Origin: Bacilli bacterium
GTDB lineage: Bacteria > Bacillota_I > Bacilli_A > RFN20 > CAG-826
NCBI GenBank assembly: GCA_035326105.1
Contig: DAOKYO010000001.1
Location: 620,001 to 684,000, forward strand
Reading direction: 5' to 3'
DNA length: 64,000 bases
Shown: one piece after another, positions 51,772 to 60,825 of the stretch
Layout: every line of letters starts with the position of its first letter
Position numbering within the stretch: position 1 is the first letter of the stretch
Position numbers and translations under genes: made by a program
The notes under the pieces: generated by a model
What the model was told of the DNA's origin: nothing
Databases searched by the model: none
Seen by the model: only the letters and a program-made list of their open reading frames with translations

Positions 51772-53837
51772 AAAAAAACAAGGAGTTGACGCTTGCCATT
51801 CTAAGCCTTTCATTATTAGCCGGTTGCGGAGGAGGCAATAATTCCAGCAACGTTAAATTCACCTATCAAGATGTCGATTTTACTCCCATAATTGGGAGTG
51901 CGACCAATGATGAAATGTATGATTATAATGCCCTGAAAGTTAACCCGATAAGCAATCTGCGCGATGATTTTGCTATGGGAGTGGATGCATCGATGGTGCA
52001 AGAGATTGAATCGCTTGGAGGGAAGTATTTTAACTCCAGCGGTCAAGAGCAAGACGTATTTCAAATTTTGGCCGACAATGGGGTAAATTTTTTCCGAGTC
52101 CGCCTTTGGAATAACCCGATGAATGCGGTTGGCGATGGATATGGGGGTGGCGATACGGATGCAAGAAGTGCTATTGCGATGAGTAAACGGGCTCAAGCCG
52201 CCGGACTAAATGTTCTTGTCGATTTCCACTATAGTGATTTTTGGGCTGATCCCGATCAACAACGGACACCGACAAAATGGATGAGTTACGACGCGAGCGA
52301 GGTGGAAGAAGCGGTTAAGAATTTTACCAAAACAACGCTTAATCAATTTCATAATGCGGGAGTGAAGGTCAATGCCATTCAAATTGGTAATGAGATAAAC
52401 AACGGAATGTTATATCCATATGGCAAAATCGATTGGAACGATTCCAAGGCCGGTTTTGACCAAGTGGCAAATTTCTTAAAAGCAGGAATAACTGGAGCCA
52501 AAGAAGTAAATCCGGATATTTATACGGTAATTCACTTGGCTAATGGGGGCGCAAAAGATGAGTTTGATGTTTATTTTAGTGCTTTAACTGAACGTAAGGT
52601 ACCATACGATATAATTGGAGTTAGTTACTATCCTTATTACCATGGAACACTAGAGGCATTAAAGTCTAATCTCGATAATCTGGCGACCAAATTTAAAAAG
52701 CCAATTATGATTATGGAAATGAGTTATGGGTATACGACGGAAAGTAATGCCTATACGGCCAACACCTATAATAGCGCGATGGAAGATGCCGGAAAGTATT
52801 TAACCTCAATTCAGGGACAGGCCACCGCCATTCACGATGTCAGTGAAATATTGGCTGATGTCCCCAATAATCTTGGATTAGGAATATTCTATTGGGAACC
52901 GGGATGGCTGCCGATCGAAGGCGCCTGTTGGGCGACAGCAGAGGGGCAAGCCTGGGCCGAATACGGAGATGGATATTCCGCGACCTATGTGAGCAAGTTT
53001 AACGATGGGCTGGCTACTTGGAGTAATCAGGGTTTATTCTCCTACACGGGGAAGGTTCTACCGAGTTTAGCAACTTTTAAATTAATGCGGGGTCCGCAAA
53101 ACCCGATTGAAGAAACGGTTAGTCAAGTTCGAAGCTCCTCAATTAGTGTTACTTTAAATATCGCCGAGCACGAACAGATGCCTACCACTTATGGTGTGGA
53201 GACGAATTTTGATGCTATTCGGCAAGCGCCAGTAAGTTGGAACACCATTGATTTAGCTCAGTTAGAAGTCCCGGGCAATTATGTTGTCCGCGGAACGGTC
53301 AATAATTCTTATTCGGTTACGGCTAACGTTAACGTAATTGAAAATTATATTCGCGACGGAGGATTTGAAAATCAAGGCGATACGGATCAGTTACTGTTGC
53401 CATGGGTTATTGCCAGTTCGACACCTGATGATGCGGTTGTGGTGAAACTGAATCGAAAGCCACAGGATGTCCGTTCGGGAATCAGCGATTTAAATTGGTA
53501 CCATTCATCAGCCGTTTTTACTTTTGATGTCAAACAAGAAATCAACTCTTTACCCAGTGGAACTTACAGTTTAAAAACGTATATTATGGCCATAGCTGAA
53601 AGCGATATTGCGCATGATTATCTTGATGTTTATGTAGAGATAAATGGAGTTAAGACGCTTTTATCAATGAAGGATAAAGTCATCGGTTGGGGAACACCGG
53701 AAAATTACTATATTTTAGCGCAAATTGATAATATTTCTATTCAAGAAGGAGATCAGGTTAGTATTGGAATTCAAGGTCAAGGTCAGCCTGGAGCTTGGGG
53801 CCATGCTGATGACTGGTCACTGGTAAAGGTGGATTAA
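51768..53837 (+). CDS. GH53 endo-beta-1,4-galactanase, lipoprotein with binding domains
   Basis: Cuts beta-1,4-galactan (type I arabinogalactan of pectin) outside the cell. 689 residues. The lipobox LLAGC gives lipid-anchored Cys20. The GH53 barrel spans about 65-445 with acid/base Glu209 (IQIGNEINNGMLYP), nucleophile Glu317 (MIMEMSYGY), VDFHYSDFWADP and GIFYWEPGWLP. About 450-525 is an Ig-like domain of the Big_4 type, and about 526-689 is a jelly-roll domain ending WGHADDWSLVKVD, which resembles the galactan-binding CBM61 known to accompany GH53. Coupled to the regulator gene by a 4-base overlap. Confidence 0.93.
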   Translation: MKKNKELTLAILSLSLLAGCGGGNNSSNVKFTYQDVDFTPIIGSATNDEMYDYNALKVNPISNLRDDFAMGVDASMVQEIESLGGKYFNSSGQEQDVFQILADNGVNFFRVRLWNNPMNAVGDGYGGGDTDARSAIAMSKRAQAAGLNVLVDFHYSDFWADPDQQRTPTKWMSYDASEVEEAVKNFTKTTLNQFHNAGVKVNAIQIGNEINNGMLYPYGKIDWNDSKAGFDQVANFLKAGITGAKEVNPDIYTVIHLANGGAKDEFDVYFSALTERKVPYDIIGVSYYPYYHGTLEALKSNLDNLATKFKKPIMIMEMSYGYTTESNAYTANTYNSAMEDAGKYLTSIQGQATAIHDVSEILADVPNNLGLGIFYWEPGWLPIEGACWATAEGQAWAEYGDGYSATYVSKFNDGLATWSNQGLFSYTGKVLPSLATFKLMRGPQNPIEETVSQVRSSSISVTLNIAEHEQMPTTYGVETNFDAIRQAPVSWNTIDLAQLEVPGNYVVRGTVNNSYSVTANVNVIENYIRDGGFENQGDTDQLLLPWVIASSTPDDAVVVKLNRKPQDVRSGISDLNWYHSSAVFTFDVKQEINSLPSGTYSLKTYIMAIAESDIAHDYLDVYVEINGVKTLLSMKDKVIGWGTPENYYILAQIDNISIQEGDQVSIGIQGQGQPGAWGHADDWSLVKVD

Positions 53838-53838
53838 T

Positions 53839-55644
53839 ATGCTGATGCTTAATCTTATTCACCGACCGGAACTAGCTCCCGAATATGCGATAAACGGAGC
53901 CCTTTCTTCTCGCGACCAACTAGAGAAAGAATCGCTGGAAATTTTCTTTCTTCAACAGGAAATCGCTCATAGGAATGGGCTTAAAACAACGATTCAAATG
54001 ACTTATGCTTCCTTGTTTTCTCCGTTGGCGGTTAAGACCGCGAAAGAGCATCATGCCAAGTATGGTGACGAGATAGCTCTTACCTTTCTCGGACTTGACT
54101 GCCCATCTTTTAAGCAAAAATATCAGACTCGGGATTTTTGTATTTGGATGTTTTCATTTGCGGATAAAATGCGGATTGTTGATGATGTTTTTAATAAATT
54201 TTTCGAAGTGTTTGGATTCTATCCGACGGCAACCGGATCGTATTTTATGGATGCCGATTTAATAAACTACATCAAAGAAAAATACCCGATGGTGGTGGCG
54301 GCGGTTGCAACTTGCTTTGAAGAGGGCCCAAAAGCTTATCACACGACGAATAATTCCTGGTATACATTTATGGACGGCGGGCCATGGAATCCGTGGATTC
54401 CAAGTAAGATTAATTCGCACATTCCGGCAGCCTCACTCGATGATGATAGCGGAATTGTGGCCATACCTCATCTCAGTCGAGACTTAAATGCCTGCTATGA
54501 TGGTAATGGCTCAAACTTCGGAACTCATCCTCAGAACGTTCTCCGGGGAATGATTTATCGGGATGGTAAATATCCTTATTTATATAAACTGATTGATCAA
54601 TATCGTCATCTAGGAAAGTATAATAATGGTTTTTCCTACAATATGATGTTTGTCGGACCGGGATGGCTAAATAAGCAAGGTCGCTGGGAAGCTCCATTTT
54701 CACTTCTTAAGAAAAGTTATGAAGATGGACTAAACTATTATGGTGAATTAAAAAAGAAAGGTGAATTAATCGATATGGGAATGAGTGAATTTGCTCATTA
54801 CTATCGCTCTACTCATCATTATCATCAGCCGGAGATTGCCCTTTGGAATGATATTCTCTATGGCGGAGACAAACAATATTTTTGGTATATTGATAGCAAT
54901 ATGCGTCTTTTGGCGGATTTAAACCAGGGCGGAGCCATTGTCGATTTACGGCCTTATGCGGGCAAACTCTATTGGCCGGTTGGAATCGGAACTAAACATA
55001 TAGTCGATGCCTCCTATCCGTTTTTAATCCAAGCCAATTATCGGGCGGGTTTTTTTACCCATTATGCGGGTGAAGGAACGCTTAAATCCGTTCGCTTTTA
55101 TCATCGTGAGGAAAAAATCGACTTAGCCCTATGTCGAACTAAAGGCCACTACCGGCAAGAAGGAACCATCCGATCATTAATTGTTGAACCGGTGGAAATT
55201 ATCTTTAAGGACGGCTTAAAAGTTAAAATCGCCTCGCGTATTGTTTTTAAAGAAAATGAAAGTCGAATATTTTTTGAAAGAGAAATTTTGGCGATGTCTG
55301 ATCCAAAGGCGGATTTAATGGCCGAGGAATATATTACGGCGAGTTATGGTACGACCGAATATCCGGAAGATATGACTTCGATTGTTTTATCCGTAAGTGA
55401 TGGCGAGCGCCGCCAAACGCTCGATTATGCTTATCAAGACCGGGAAATAGTTTTGAACGGGGGACAAGCCAGCGCTGATATTCCGCCTTTAAATATTCAA
55501 TTGGTGGCGTCCGGCCAACAAATTGATCAAGCAATGGCGCACGAAGGTTATGCTTTTTCACCGATGTTTACCTTGTCATTAAGAAAAAAACTGTGCGAAA
55601 AGGAGACGATGGTAACATGGCTCAATCTCGAAAAGAAAAATTAA
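53839..55644 (+). CDS. Large unknown carbohydrate-active-like protein (DUF3863/DUF3864-like)
   Basis: A 601-residue protein without signal peptide or membrane segment. The N-terminal half (about 1-370) looks like a barrel of the glycoside hydrolase/deacetylase kind: TTIQMTYASLF, FLGLDCPSFKQKY, TGSYFMDADLINYI, GGPWNPWIPSK and FAHYYRSTHHYHQPE, rich in Trp, Tyr and His. The C-terminal half is beta-rich with VEPVEIIFKDGLKVK. The layout reminds me of DUF3863/DUF3864 proteins, which have no known activity. Being second in a galactan operon, it may act on imported galacto-oligosaccharides. No reaction can be claimed. Confidence 0.8.
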   Translation: MLMLNLIHRPELAPEYAINGALSSRDQLEKESLEIFFLQQEIAHRNGLKTTIQMTYASLFSPLAVKTAKEHHAKYGDEIALTFLGLDCPSFKQKYQTRDFCIWMFSFADKMRIVDDVFNKFFEVFGFYPTATGSYFMDADLINYIKEKYPMVVAAVATCFEEGPKAYHTTNNSWYTFMDGGPWNPWIPSKINSHIPAASLDDDSGIVAIPHLSRDLNACYDGNGSNFGTHPQNVLRGMIYRDGKYPYLYKLIDQYRHLGKYNNGFSYNMMFVGPGWLNKQGRWEAPFSLLKKSYEDGLNYYGELKKKGELIDMGMSEFAHYYRSTHHYHQPEIALWNDILYGGDKQYFWYIDSNMRLLADLNQGGAIVDLRPYAGKLYWPVGIGTKHIVDASYPFLIQANYRAGFFTHYAGEGTLKSVRFYHREEKIDLALCRTKGHYRQEGTIRSLIVEPVEIIFKDGLKVKIASRIVFKENESRIFFEREILAMSDPKADLMAEEYITASYGTTEYPEDMTSIVLSVSDGERRQTLDYAYQDREIVLNGGQASADIPPLNIQLVASGQQIDQAMAHEGYAFSPMFTLSLRKKLCEKETMVTWLNLEKKN

Positions 55645-55862
55645 ATTACCGCTGCCCAAGTTGCTTCATGCGCGATTTGGACGTCGATTTATTTTACGAC
55701 CCAAATAAAGAGGAGTATTACTGCCTCCGGTGTAACTTTCATGGCGACGAAAAAAGAATCCTAGAGTTAAACGAAATGGCAAAGTTTCGCTATGGTCTGA
55801 TGGAAAAAAGAATAACTTCCTATCCGGATGACGGCGATGAAAAGGAAAGTAATCATGATTAA
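55617..55862 (+). CDS. Small zinc-ribbon protein
   Basis: An 81-residue protein with four cysteines in two C-x2-C pairs (CPSC at 13-16 and CLRC at 36-39), a typical zinc ribbon, followed by a charged helical tail. AAGGAG precedes the ATG at 55617, making the longer GTG start unnecessary. Its 5' end overlaps the unknown gene and its 3' end overlaps the cytoplasmic galactanase start, so it is firmly inside the operon. It could be a metal-dependent regulator or an assembly factor; I do not recognise the family. Confidence 0.75.
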   Translation: MAQSRKEKLNYRCPSCFMRDLDVDLFYDPNKEEYYCLRCNFHGDEKRILELNEMAKFRYGLMEKRITSYPDDGDEKESNHD

Positions 55863-56943
55863 AGGAATAGATATATCTTCCCTTTTAGAAATGGAAGCCA
55901 GCAATCAAAAATATTACTATCAGCATGTTTTGATTACGGATATGTTCCAGTTTTTAAGAGAGCAAGGTATCAACTCTATTCGTCTTCGGCTGTGGGTTGA
56001 TCCCTATGATGCCGAGGGTGAACCGTATCTTGGAGGAACCTGCGATTTAAATCGGGTTCTGCTTATGGCCAAGCGCTTGGCCAAAGCAGGATTTACGCTT
56101 CTCCTTGATTTTCATTTCTCGGATTTTTGGACCGATCCGGGCAAGCAAATTAAACCGAAGGCCTGGAAAAACTTTTCTTTTGATGAATTGAATACCACTA
56201 TACGGACATATACCGAAAAGACGATTCGCGCTTTTAAAGACCATGCAATTAAATTGAGTTATATTCAAATCGGAAATGAAATTACCAATGGCTTTTTGTG
56301 GCCGGACGGAAAGCTTTATAATCAGAACGAACTTATTGCTGGCGGTTATGAAAGAATGTCTATGCTTTTAAAGAGTGCAATTAAAGGCGTAAAAAAAGTT
56401 GACACCGAGGCCAAGATTATTCTTCATTTAGAACGGAGCGGAGATCAAAAGATTTATCGTGAATGGTTTACTAATGTTATAAAGAACGGGGTTGTCTTCG
56501 ATATTATCGGCTTAAGTTACTATCCCTTCTATCATGGGGCGATTGTCAACCTTAAGCAAACGATCGAATTGTGCCATCATGAACTGCACCATCCGACTTT
56601 GATTGTCGAAACCGGTTATGTGCATACATTGCTCCCGGCACCGGGAGCCAAGATGGTGGTTGAAGATTATGAATCCGGCCATGTCCCCTATCCCTATAGC
56701 GAGGAAGGACAGGCTTTATTTATGCGTGATTTGATTAAGTTTATTAAAGAACAACAAATTTTAGGCTTCTATTACTGGGAACCACTTTGGTTGCCGGCTA
56801 AAAATATCAGTTGGAGCAGTGCTTCAGGAAGAGTGTATATCCACGAGGAAGAAAAAAGCGATGGCAATGAATGGAGCAATCATGCACTTTTTGATTATGA
56901 AGGTGAGTCTTTACTAGCTTGGCAGGAAATAAAAAAGGGATAA
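55855..56943 (+). CDS. GH53 endo-galactanase, cytoplasmic
   Basis: A second GH53 enzyme, 362 residues, beginning directly with the catalytic barrel (MIKGIDISSLLEME) and without any signal peptide. Acid/base Glu142 (IQIGNEITNGFLWP) and nucleophile Glu252 (LIVETGYVH) are in place, as are LDFHFSDFWTDP and GFYYWEPLWLP. It should degrade galacto-oligosaccharides after import. AAAGGAAAG sits before the ATG at 55855, so the in-frame ATG at 55828 is not needed. The start overlaps the zinc-ribbon gene. Confidence 0.92.
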   Translation: MIKGIDISSLLEMEASNQKYYYQHVLITDMFQFLREQGINSIRLRLWVDPYDAEGEPYLGGTCDLNRVLLMAKRLAKAGFTLLLDFHFSDFWTDPGKQIKPKAWKNFSFDELNTTIRTYTEKTIRAFKDHAIKLSYIQIGNEITNGFLWPDGKLYNQNELIAGGYERMSMLLKSAIKGVKKVDTEAKIILHLERSGDQKIYREWFTNVIKNGVVFDIIGLSYYPFYHGAIVNLKQTIELCHHELHHPTLIVETGYVHTLLPAPGAKMVVEDYESGHVPYPYSEEGQALFMRDLIKFIKEQQILGFYYWEPLWLPAKNISWSSASGRVYIHEEEKSDGNEWSNHALFDYEGESLLAWQEIKKG

Positions 56944-56956
56944 AGGAGCCAAAAAA

Positions 56957-58168
56957 ATGAAAAAGAAAATTATTCTTGGACTATCAAGTATCTTATTGCT
57001 ATCCGGCTGCGGAGGAAGTGGCACCAGTGAAAGTAAAATCACCCTCACAGTTTGGGAAGATGTCAATAATCACGAAATGCTTCAAACGGTCGCGGAAAAC
57101 TTTATAGCCAATTACAAAACCAAGTATCCTTCCGCCGCCGATATTGCCATCAATTTTGTCGAGGAGACCGAAGGTGCGGCGACCGACGATCTGTCACGCG
57201 ATGGTCCTGCCGGCAACGGACCGGATGTTTTTGCCTTTGTCCACGACACATTAAGCAGTGCGGTCAACAATGATTTGATTGCACCGGTAAGCGATTCCGA
57301 CTATCTATTAAATCACCATAGTGCGGAAGCGGTGAAAGCTTTTACCTATGAAGATATTGTCTATGGCTATCCGATAACGAGTGAATCGCTGGTATTAATG
57401 TACGATGGCAACAAACTTACGGCCAACGATGTGACCAGTTATGAAAATATCAAGGCCAGTGGCCAAAAAATAGTGCAGGACGTCGCTAACTCATCCTCTT
57501 GCGCTTACTATACATTTAATTTTTTAAATGATGTAAACCTATTTGGTGAAAATGGAGTGGACAAAAATCAATTAAATCTTGCTACCACCCAGGCGGTCAA
57601 TAACCTCACGACATTAACTAAAGAATATCAAAATGTAATCGTTAACGGGACTCCGGATGAAGCGTTGACGATTATCGGCGTGGGCGATGCCGGCGGGGTT
57701 ATTTCCTCACCCTATCTTTGGTCCACATTTAAAGACAGAATTGGAGCTTCGGCTAAAATGGCGGTTGTTCCCAGTATTAACGGTCTCACCGCGCGCCCGT
57801 TCAGCGGATATAAAGGATATGGCGTTTCCCGATATTCTAAACACCCCGAACTGGCACAGATGTTAGCCAAATACTTAGTCGGTGATTTGGCGCAAGAAAT
57901 AAGGTTTGTTCAAAAAGGACTGATACCGACCCTAGTTGACAATACTTCGCTCAATTCGCGGGTAGCCTCTTCTAGCGAAGCAACGACTTTTATTGAATCA
58001 TTAAATAATTCCTTAACAATGCCGAATATTGTTGCCATGGGAAGTTATTGGGCCGATATGCAAGATGCCATTACGGAGATATGGAATCTAGGCGCAAGTG
58101 CGACCGATTCAGCCGTAGCGACGATTTTATCGACGACGACAGGCTCAATCAAAAATAAAATTGCCTGA
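56957..58168 (+). CDS. Sugar ABC transporter substrate-binding lipoprotein (galacto-oligosaccharide)
   Basis: A 403-residue family-1 extracellular sugar-binding protein. Signal peptide with lipobox LLSGC and Cys18, then ITLTVWEDVNNHEMLQ, the usual first strand, and GNGPDVFAFVHDTL in the ligand cleft, GPDVF being a hallmark of MalE/GanS proteins. AAAGGAG precedes the ATG. Context between galactanases and two permeases indicates that it binds galacto-oligosaccharides. Confidence 0.92.
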   Translation: MKKKIILGLSSILLLSGCGGSGTSESKITLTVWEDVNNHEMLQTVAENFIANYKTKYPSAADIAINFVEETEGAATDDLSRDGPAGNGPDVFAFVHDTLSSAVNNDLIAPVSDSDYLLNHHSAEAVKAFTYEDIVYGYPITSESLVLMYDGNKLTANDVTSYENIKASGQKIVQDVANSSSCAYYTFNFLNDVNLFGENGVDKNQLNLATTQAVNNLTTLTKEYQNVIVNGTPDEALTIIGVGDAGGVISSPYLWSTFKDRIGASAKMAVVPSINGLTARPFSGYKGYGVSRYSKHPELAQMLAKYLVGDLAQEIRFVQKGLIPTLVDNTSLNSRVASSSEATTFIESLNNSLTMPNIVAMGSYWADMQDAITEIWNLGASATDSAVATILSTTTGSIKNKIA

Positions 58169-58184
58169 TTCCGAGGAGAAAAAA

Positions 58185-59948
58185 ATGGAGTTTAACGTAG
58201 ATTCTTCCTTACCACCGAACCGTTTGGAGCGAATAGCACACTACATCAAGTGGCCCTTCACTCATTTTCGGTCAGTTTGGAATGAAAGTCTTAAAAAAGA
58301 AAGAATCGCGCTTTTAATTAATTTTTTCCTTCCCGGTATGGGAGAAATTATCTTCGGGCAATGGGAAAAAGGTGGCTTTAGATTGCTTTTGACCGCGCTC
58401 TTTGTCTATTTTATGCGTACAAGCGGAATAAGCTTTCTTAATGGAAGCATTACTCTTTCATATTTATCGCTTCCATTAGTTGCCGTTATCATTATCGTTC
58501 TTTACCTTTTTGTCTATTTCTCTTCATTTCGAATGACAACTTATTATGCGCTTCAAAAGATTAATCACGGGCAACTGCCATTGCCTTATTTAAAGCGCGC
58601 GCAAAAGTATCTTAATAAAACGCTGGCGAATTACTTCCGTAATCTTGGATACTTATATGACAAAGTGGATGTTAAAGAGCGAAGGATGCTTTCGCTTAAT
58701 TACTTATTGATGGGTGCCAATCAGATCTATCATCGCCAGTTTTTATCAGGGGTATTTTATCTATTAAGCGAAGTCGGTTTCGTCATATATATGATTGTTT
58801 TTGGCGGCCGCAGTTTGATTCATTTCTTTAACATGAATACCTATGTTGGAGATCACCGGCAAGTGTTAATTTATGGAGTGATCACTTTGCTATTGATAAT
58901 CTTTTTCATAATCTACTATTTTCTAGCTCAAAAAGGAGCCTTAAGCAATGCGCAATTGCGTTATGAAAAGAAATCACTTATCAGCTTTCACGGAGAAATA
59001 AAAGCGATAAATAATGAGAAATTTTATCGGCAAAGCCTCCTTGTCCCGGTTTTAGGCGCAATGCTTTTCACGGTTATTCCCTTGCTGTTTATGATTCTTC
59101 TCGCCTTTACAAATTACAATATGGCGCAGGCAATCGGCATCAATCGTTTTGCGTGGACGGGACTTGACAGTTTCCGTCAACTCTTTGATTCTTCAACAAA
59201 TTTAAAAGCGCTGGTCAATGTTATTGAATGGACTTTTATATGGGCCGTTCTTGCTACTTTTACCTGTTATTTTGGAGGTTTGTTTTTAGCGATGCTCCTG
59301 CAAAAAAAGGTTATAAAACTTAAAACTTTGTGGCGGTCCCTGTTCGTTATTTCCCTAGCGGTACCCCAATTTGTTTCTTTGCGCGTGATGTATTCCATGT
59401 TCGCGGAATATGGACCTATTAATACGCTGTTGCTCAATTGGGGATGGATCAGCAGTCGAATTGATTTTTGGGGTTCGGTTTTCGCTTCTAAAACCTTAAT
59501 TATTTTCATCAATATGTGGGTAGGCATTCCGTATAATATGCTTCTTATGAGTGGACTCCTGCTGAATATCCCCAACGATTATTATGAGGCGGCGGCGATT
59601 GCCGGGGCTAATCGTGGCCAGATGTTTAGGAAAATAACTTTTCCGTATATTTGGTATATGACTACGCCGGTAATTATTACCAGCTTTGTGAGCAATATCA
59701 ATAACTTCAACGTCATTTGGCTGCTTAATCAAGGCGGACCAAGCGGACAGGGAACAGGTGGAGTGGCGGGAGGAACCGATATTTTAATTACCTGGCTCTA
59801 TCGTTTAACGATGTATAACCAAAACACCGCTCAGTACAATATTGGGTCGGCCATAGGCATTTTGATGTTTATTATTTCGGCGACGGTCAGTTTAACGGTC
59901 TATCGTCGCTCAAATGCCTATAAGCATGAAGAGGAGTTTCGAAAATGA
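58185..59948 (+). CDS. Sugar ABC transporter permease with long N-terminal membrane region (MalF/GanP-like)
   Basis: Permease subunit of the galacto-oligosaccharide importer, about 587 residues, much longer than the 300-430 usual for this family. The C-terminal third is the classic permease with EAA loop YYEAAAIAGANRGQMFRKI and PYIWYMTTPVIITSF. The N-terminal 270 residues add about 5-6 more helices, including FFLPGMGEIIFGQWEKGGF and the similar NYLLMGANQIYHRQFLSGVFYL. GAGGAG precedes the ATG at 58185; the TTG at 58161 would overlap the preceding gene. Confidence 0.9.
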   Translation: MEFNVDSSLPPNRLERIAHYIKWPFTHFRSVWNESLKKERIALLINFFLPGMGEIIFGQWEKGGFRLLLTALFVYFMRTSGISFLNGSITLSYLSLPLVAVIIIVLYLFVYFSSFRMTTYYALQKINHGQLPLPYLKRAQKYLNKTLANYFRNLGYLYDKVDVKERRMLSLNYLLMGANQIYHRQFLSGVFYLLSEVGFVIYMIVFGGRSLIHFFNMNTYVGDHRQVLIYGVITLLLIIFFIIYYFLAQKGALSNAQLRYEKKSLISFHGEIKAINNEKFYRQSLLVPVLGAMLFTVIPLLFMILLAFTNYNMAQAIGINRFAWTGLDSFRQLFDSSTNLKALVNVIEWTFIWAVLATFTCYFGGLFLAMLLQKKVIKLKTLWRSLFVISLAVPQFVSLRVMYSMFAEYGPINTLLLNWGWISSRIDFWGSVFASKTLIIFINMWVGIPYNMLLMSGLLLNIPNDYYEAAAIAGANRGQMFRKITFPYIWYMTTPVIITSFVSNINNFNVIWLLNQGGPSGQGTGGVAGGTDILITWLYRLTMYNQNTAQYNIGSAIGILMFIISATVSLTVYRRSNAYKHEEEFRK

Positions 59949-60805
59949 AAAAAATCACATCTCTTCGTCGGCAGCGTTTCTTTACTGGCGTTTGGTCTCA
60001 TGCGCTCATTATATTTTTGGCAACCGTCTGGATTTTGCCCATTATTTGGGTCGGAATCAGTTCTTTTAAAAATGACCCCGGTCTAGCTTCGGCCACTTTC
60101 TTCCCTTCTTCCTTTACGCTCGATTACTATATAAAACTTTTTACCGTAACAAGCAGCCGCAAATATGTAACCTGGGTCATTAATACGATTGAAATTGCGG
60201 TGCTAAATACAATATTAACGACATTTTTTACCATCATAACCGCCTATACTCTGAGTCGCTTAAGATTTAAAATGCGCCGTCCATTGATGAATATATCGCT
60301 CATTTTGGGAATGTTTCCGGGTTTTATGGCTATGGTTGCGGTTTACTTTATCATCAATTTAATGGGACTTATCAACAACAAATTTGCGCTATTGCTAGTT
60401 TATGTTTGCGGAGCGGGACTCGGTTTCTTTATGTCGAAGGGCTACTTTGACACTATCAGTTCAGATATTGACGATGCAGCTAAAATTGACGGCGCAAACC
60501 AATGGACTATCTTCTTCAAAATATTCTTGCCATTAGCTAAACCCATCATTATATATACGGCACTTATGGCATTTATGGCCCCGTGGAATGACTTTATTTT
60601 GGCCGGGCTTATTCTTCGCGACCCCAATGAGATGACGGTGGCGGTTGGTCTTTATGCTATGGTGGAAACTCCGCGGGGCATCGTGGAAAATTTCACAATG
60701 TTTGCCGGAGGCTGCATTCTTATCGCGATTCCGATTATTATCTTATATTTGGCTTTACAACGCTTCATGGTAGAAGGAATTTCGGCCGGAGCGGTTAAAG
60801 GATAA
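59945..60805 (+). CDS. Sugar ABC transporter permease (MalG/GanQ-like)
   Basis: Second permease subunit, 286 residues with six helices. Signature elements: VWILPIIWVGISSFK, FTLDYY, the EAA loop DDAAKIDGANQWTIFFKI and PLAKPIIIYTALMAFMAPWNDF. It overlaps the first permease gene by 4 bases. No ATPase gene follows, so a multitask ATPase of the MsmX/UgpC type encoded elsewhere must energise the importer. Confidence 0.94.
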   Translation: MKKITSLRRQRFFTGVWSHALIIFLATVWILPIIWVGISSFKNDPGLASATFFPSSFTLDYYIKLFTVTSSRKYVTWVINTIEIAVLNTILTTFFTIITAYTLSRLRFKMRRPLMNISLILGMFPGFMAMVAVYFIINLMGLINNKFALLLVYVCGAGLGFFMSKGYFDTISSDIDDAAKIDGANQWTIFFKIFLPLAKPIIIYTALMAFMAPWNDFILAGLILRDPNEMTVAVGLYAMVETPRGIVENFTMFAGGCILIAIPIIILYLALQRFMVEGISAGAVKG

Positions 60806-60825
60806 TTCAAAGGAGGTACACCAAG

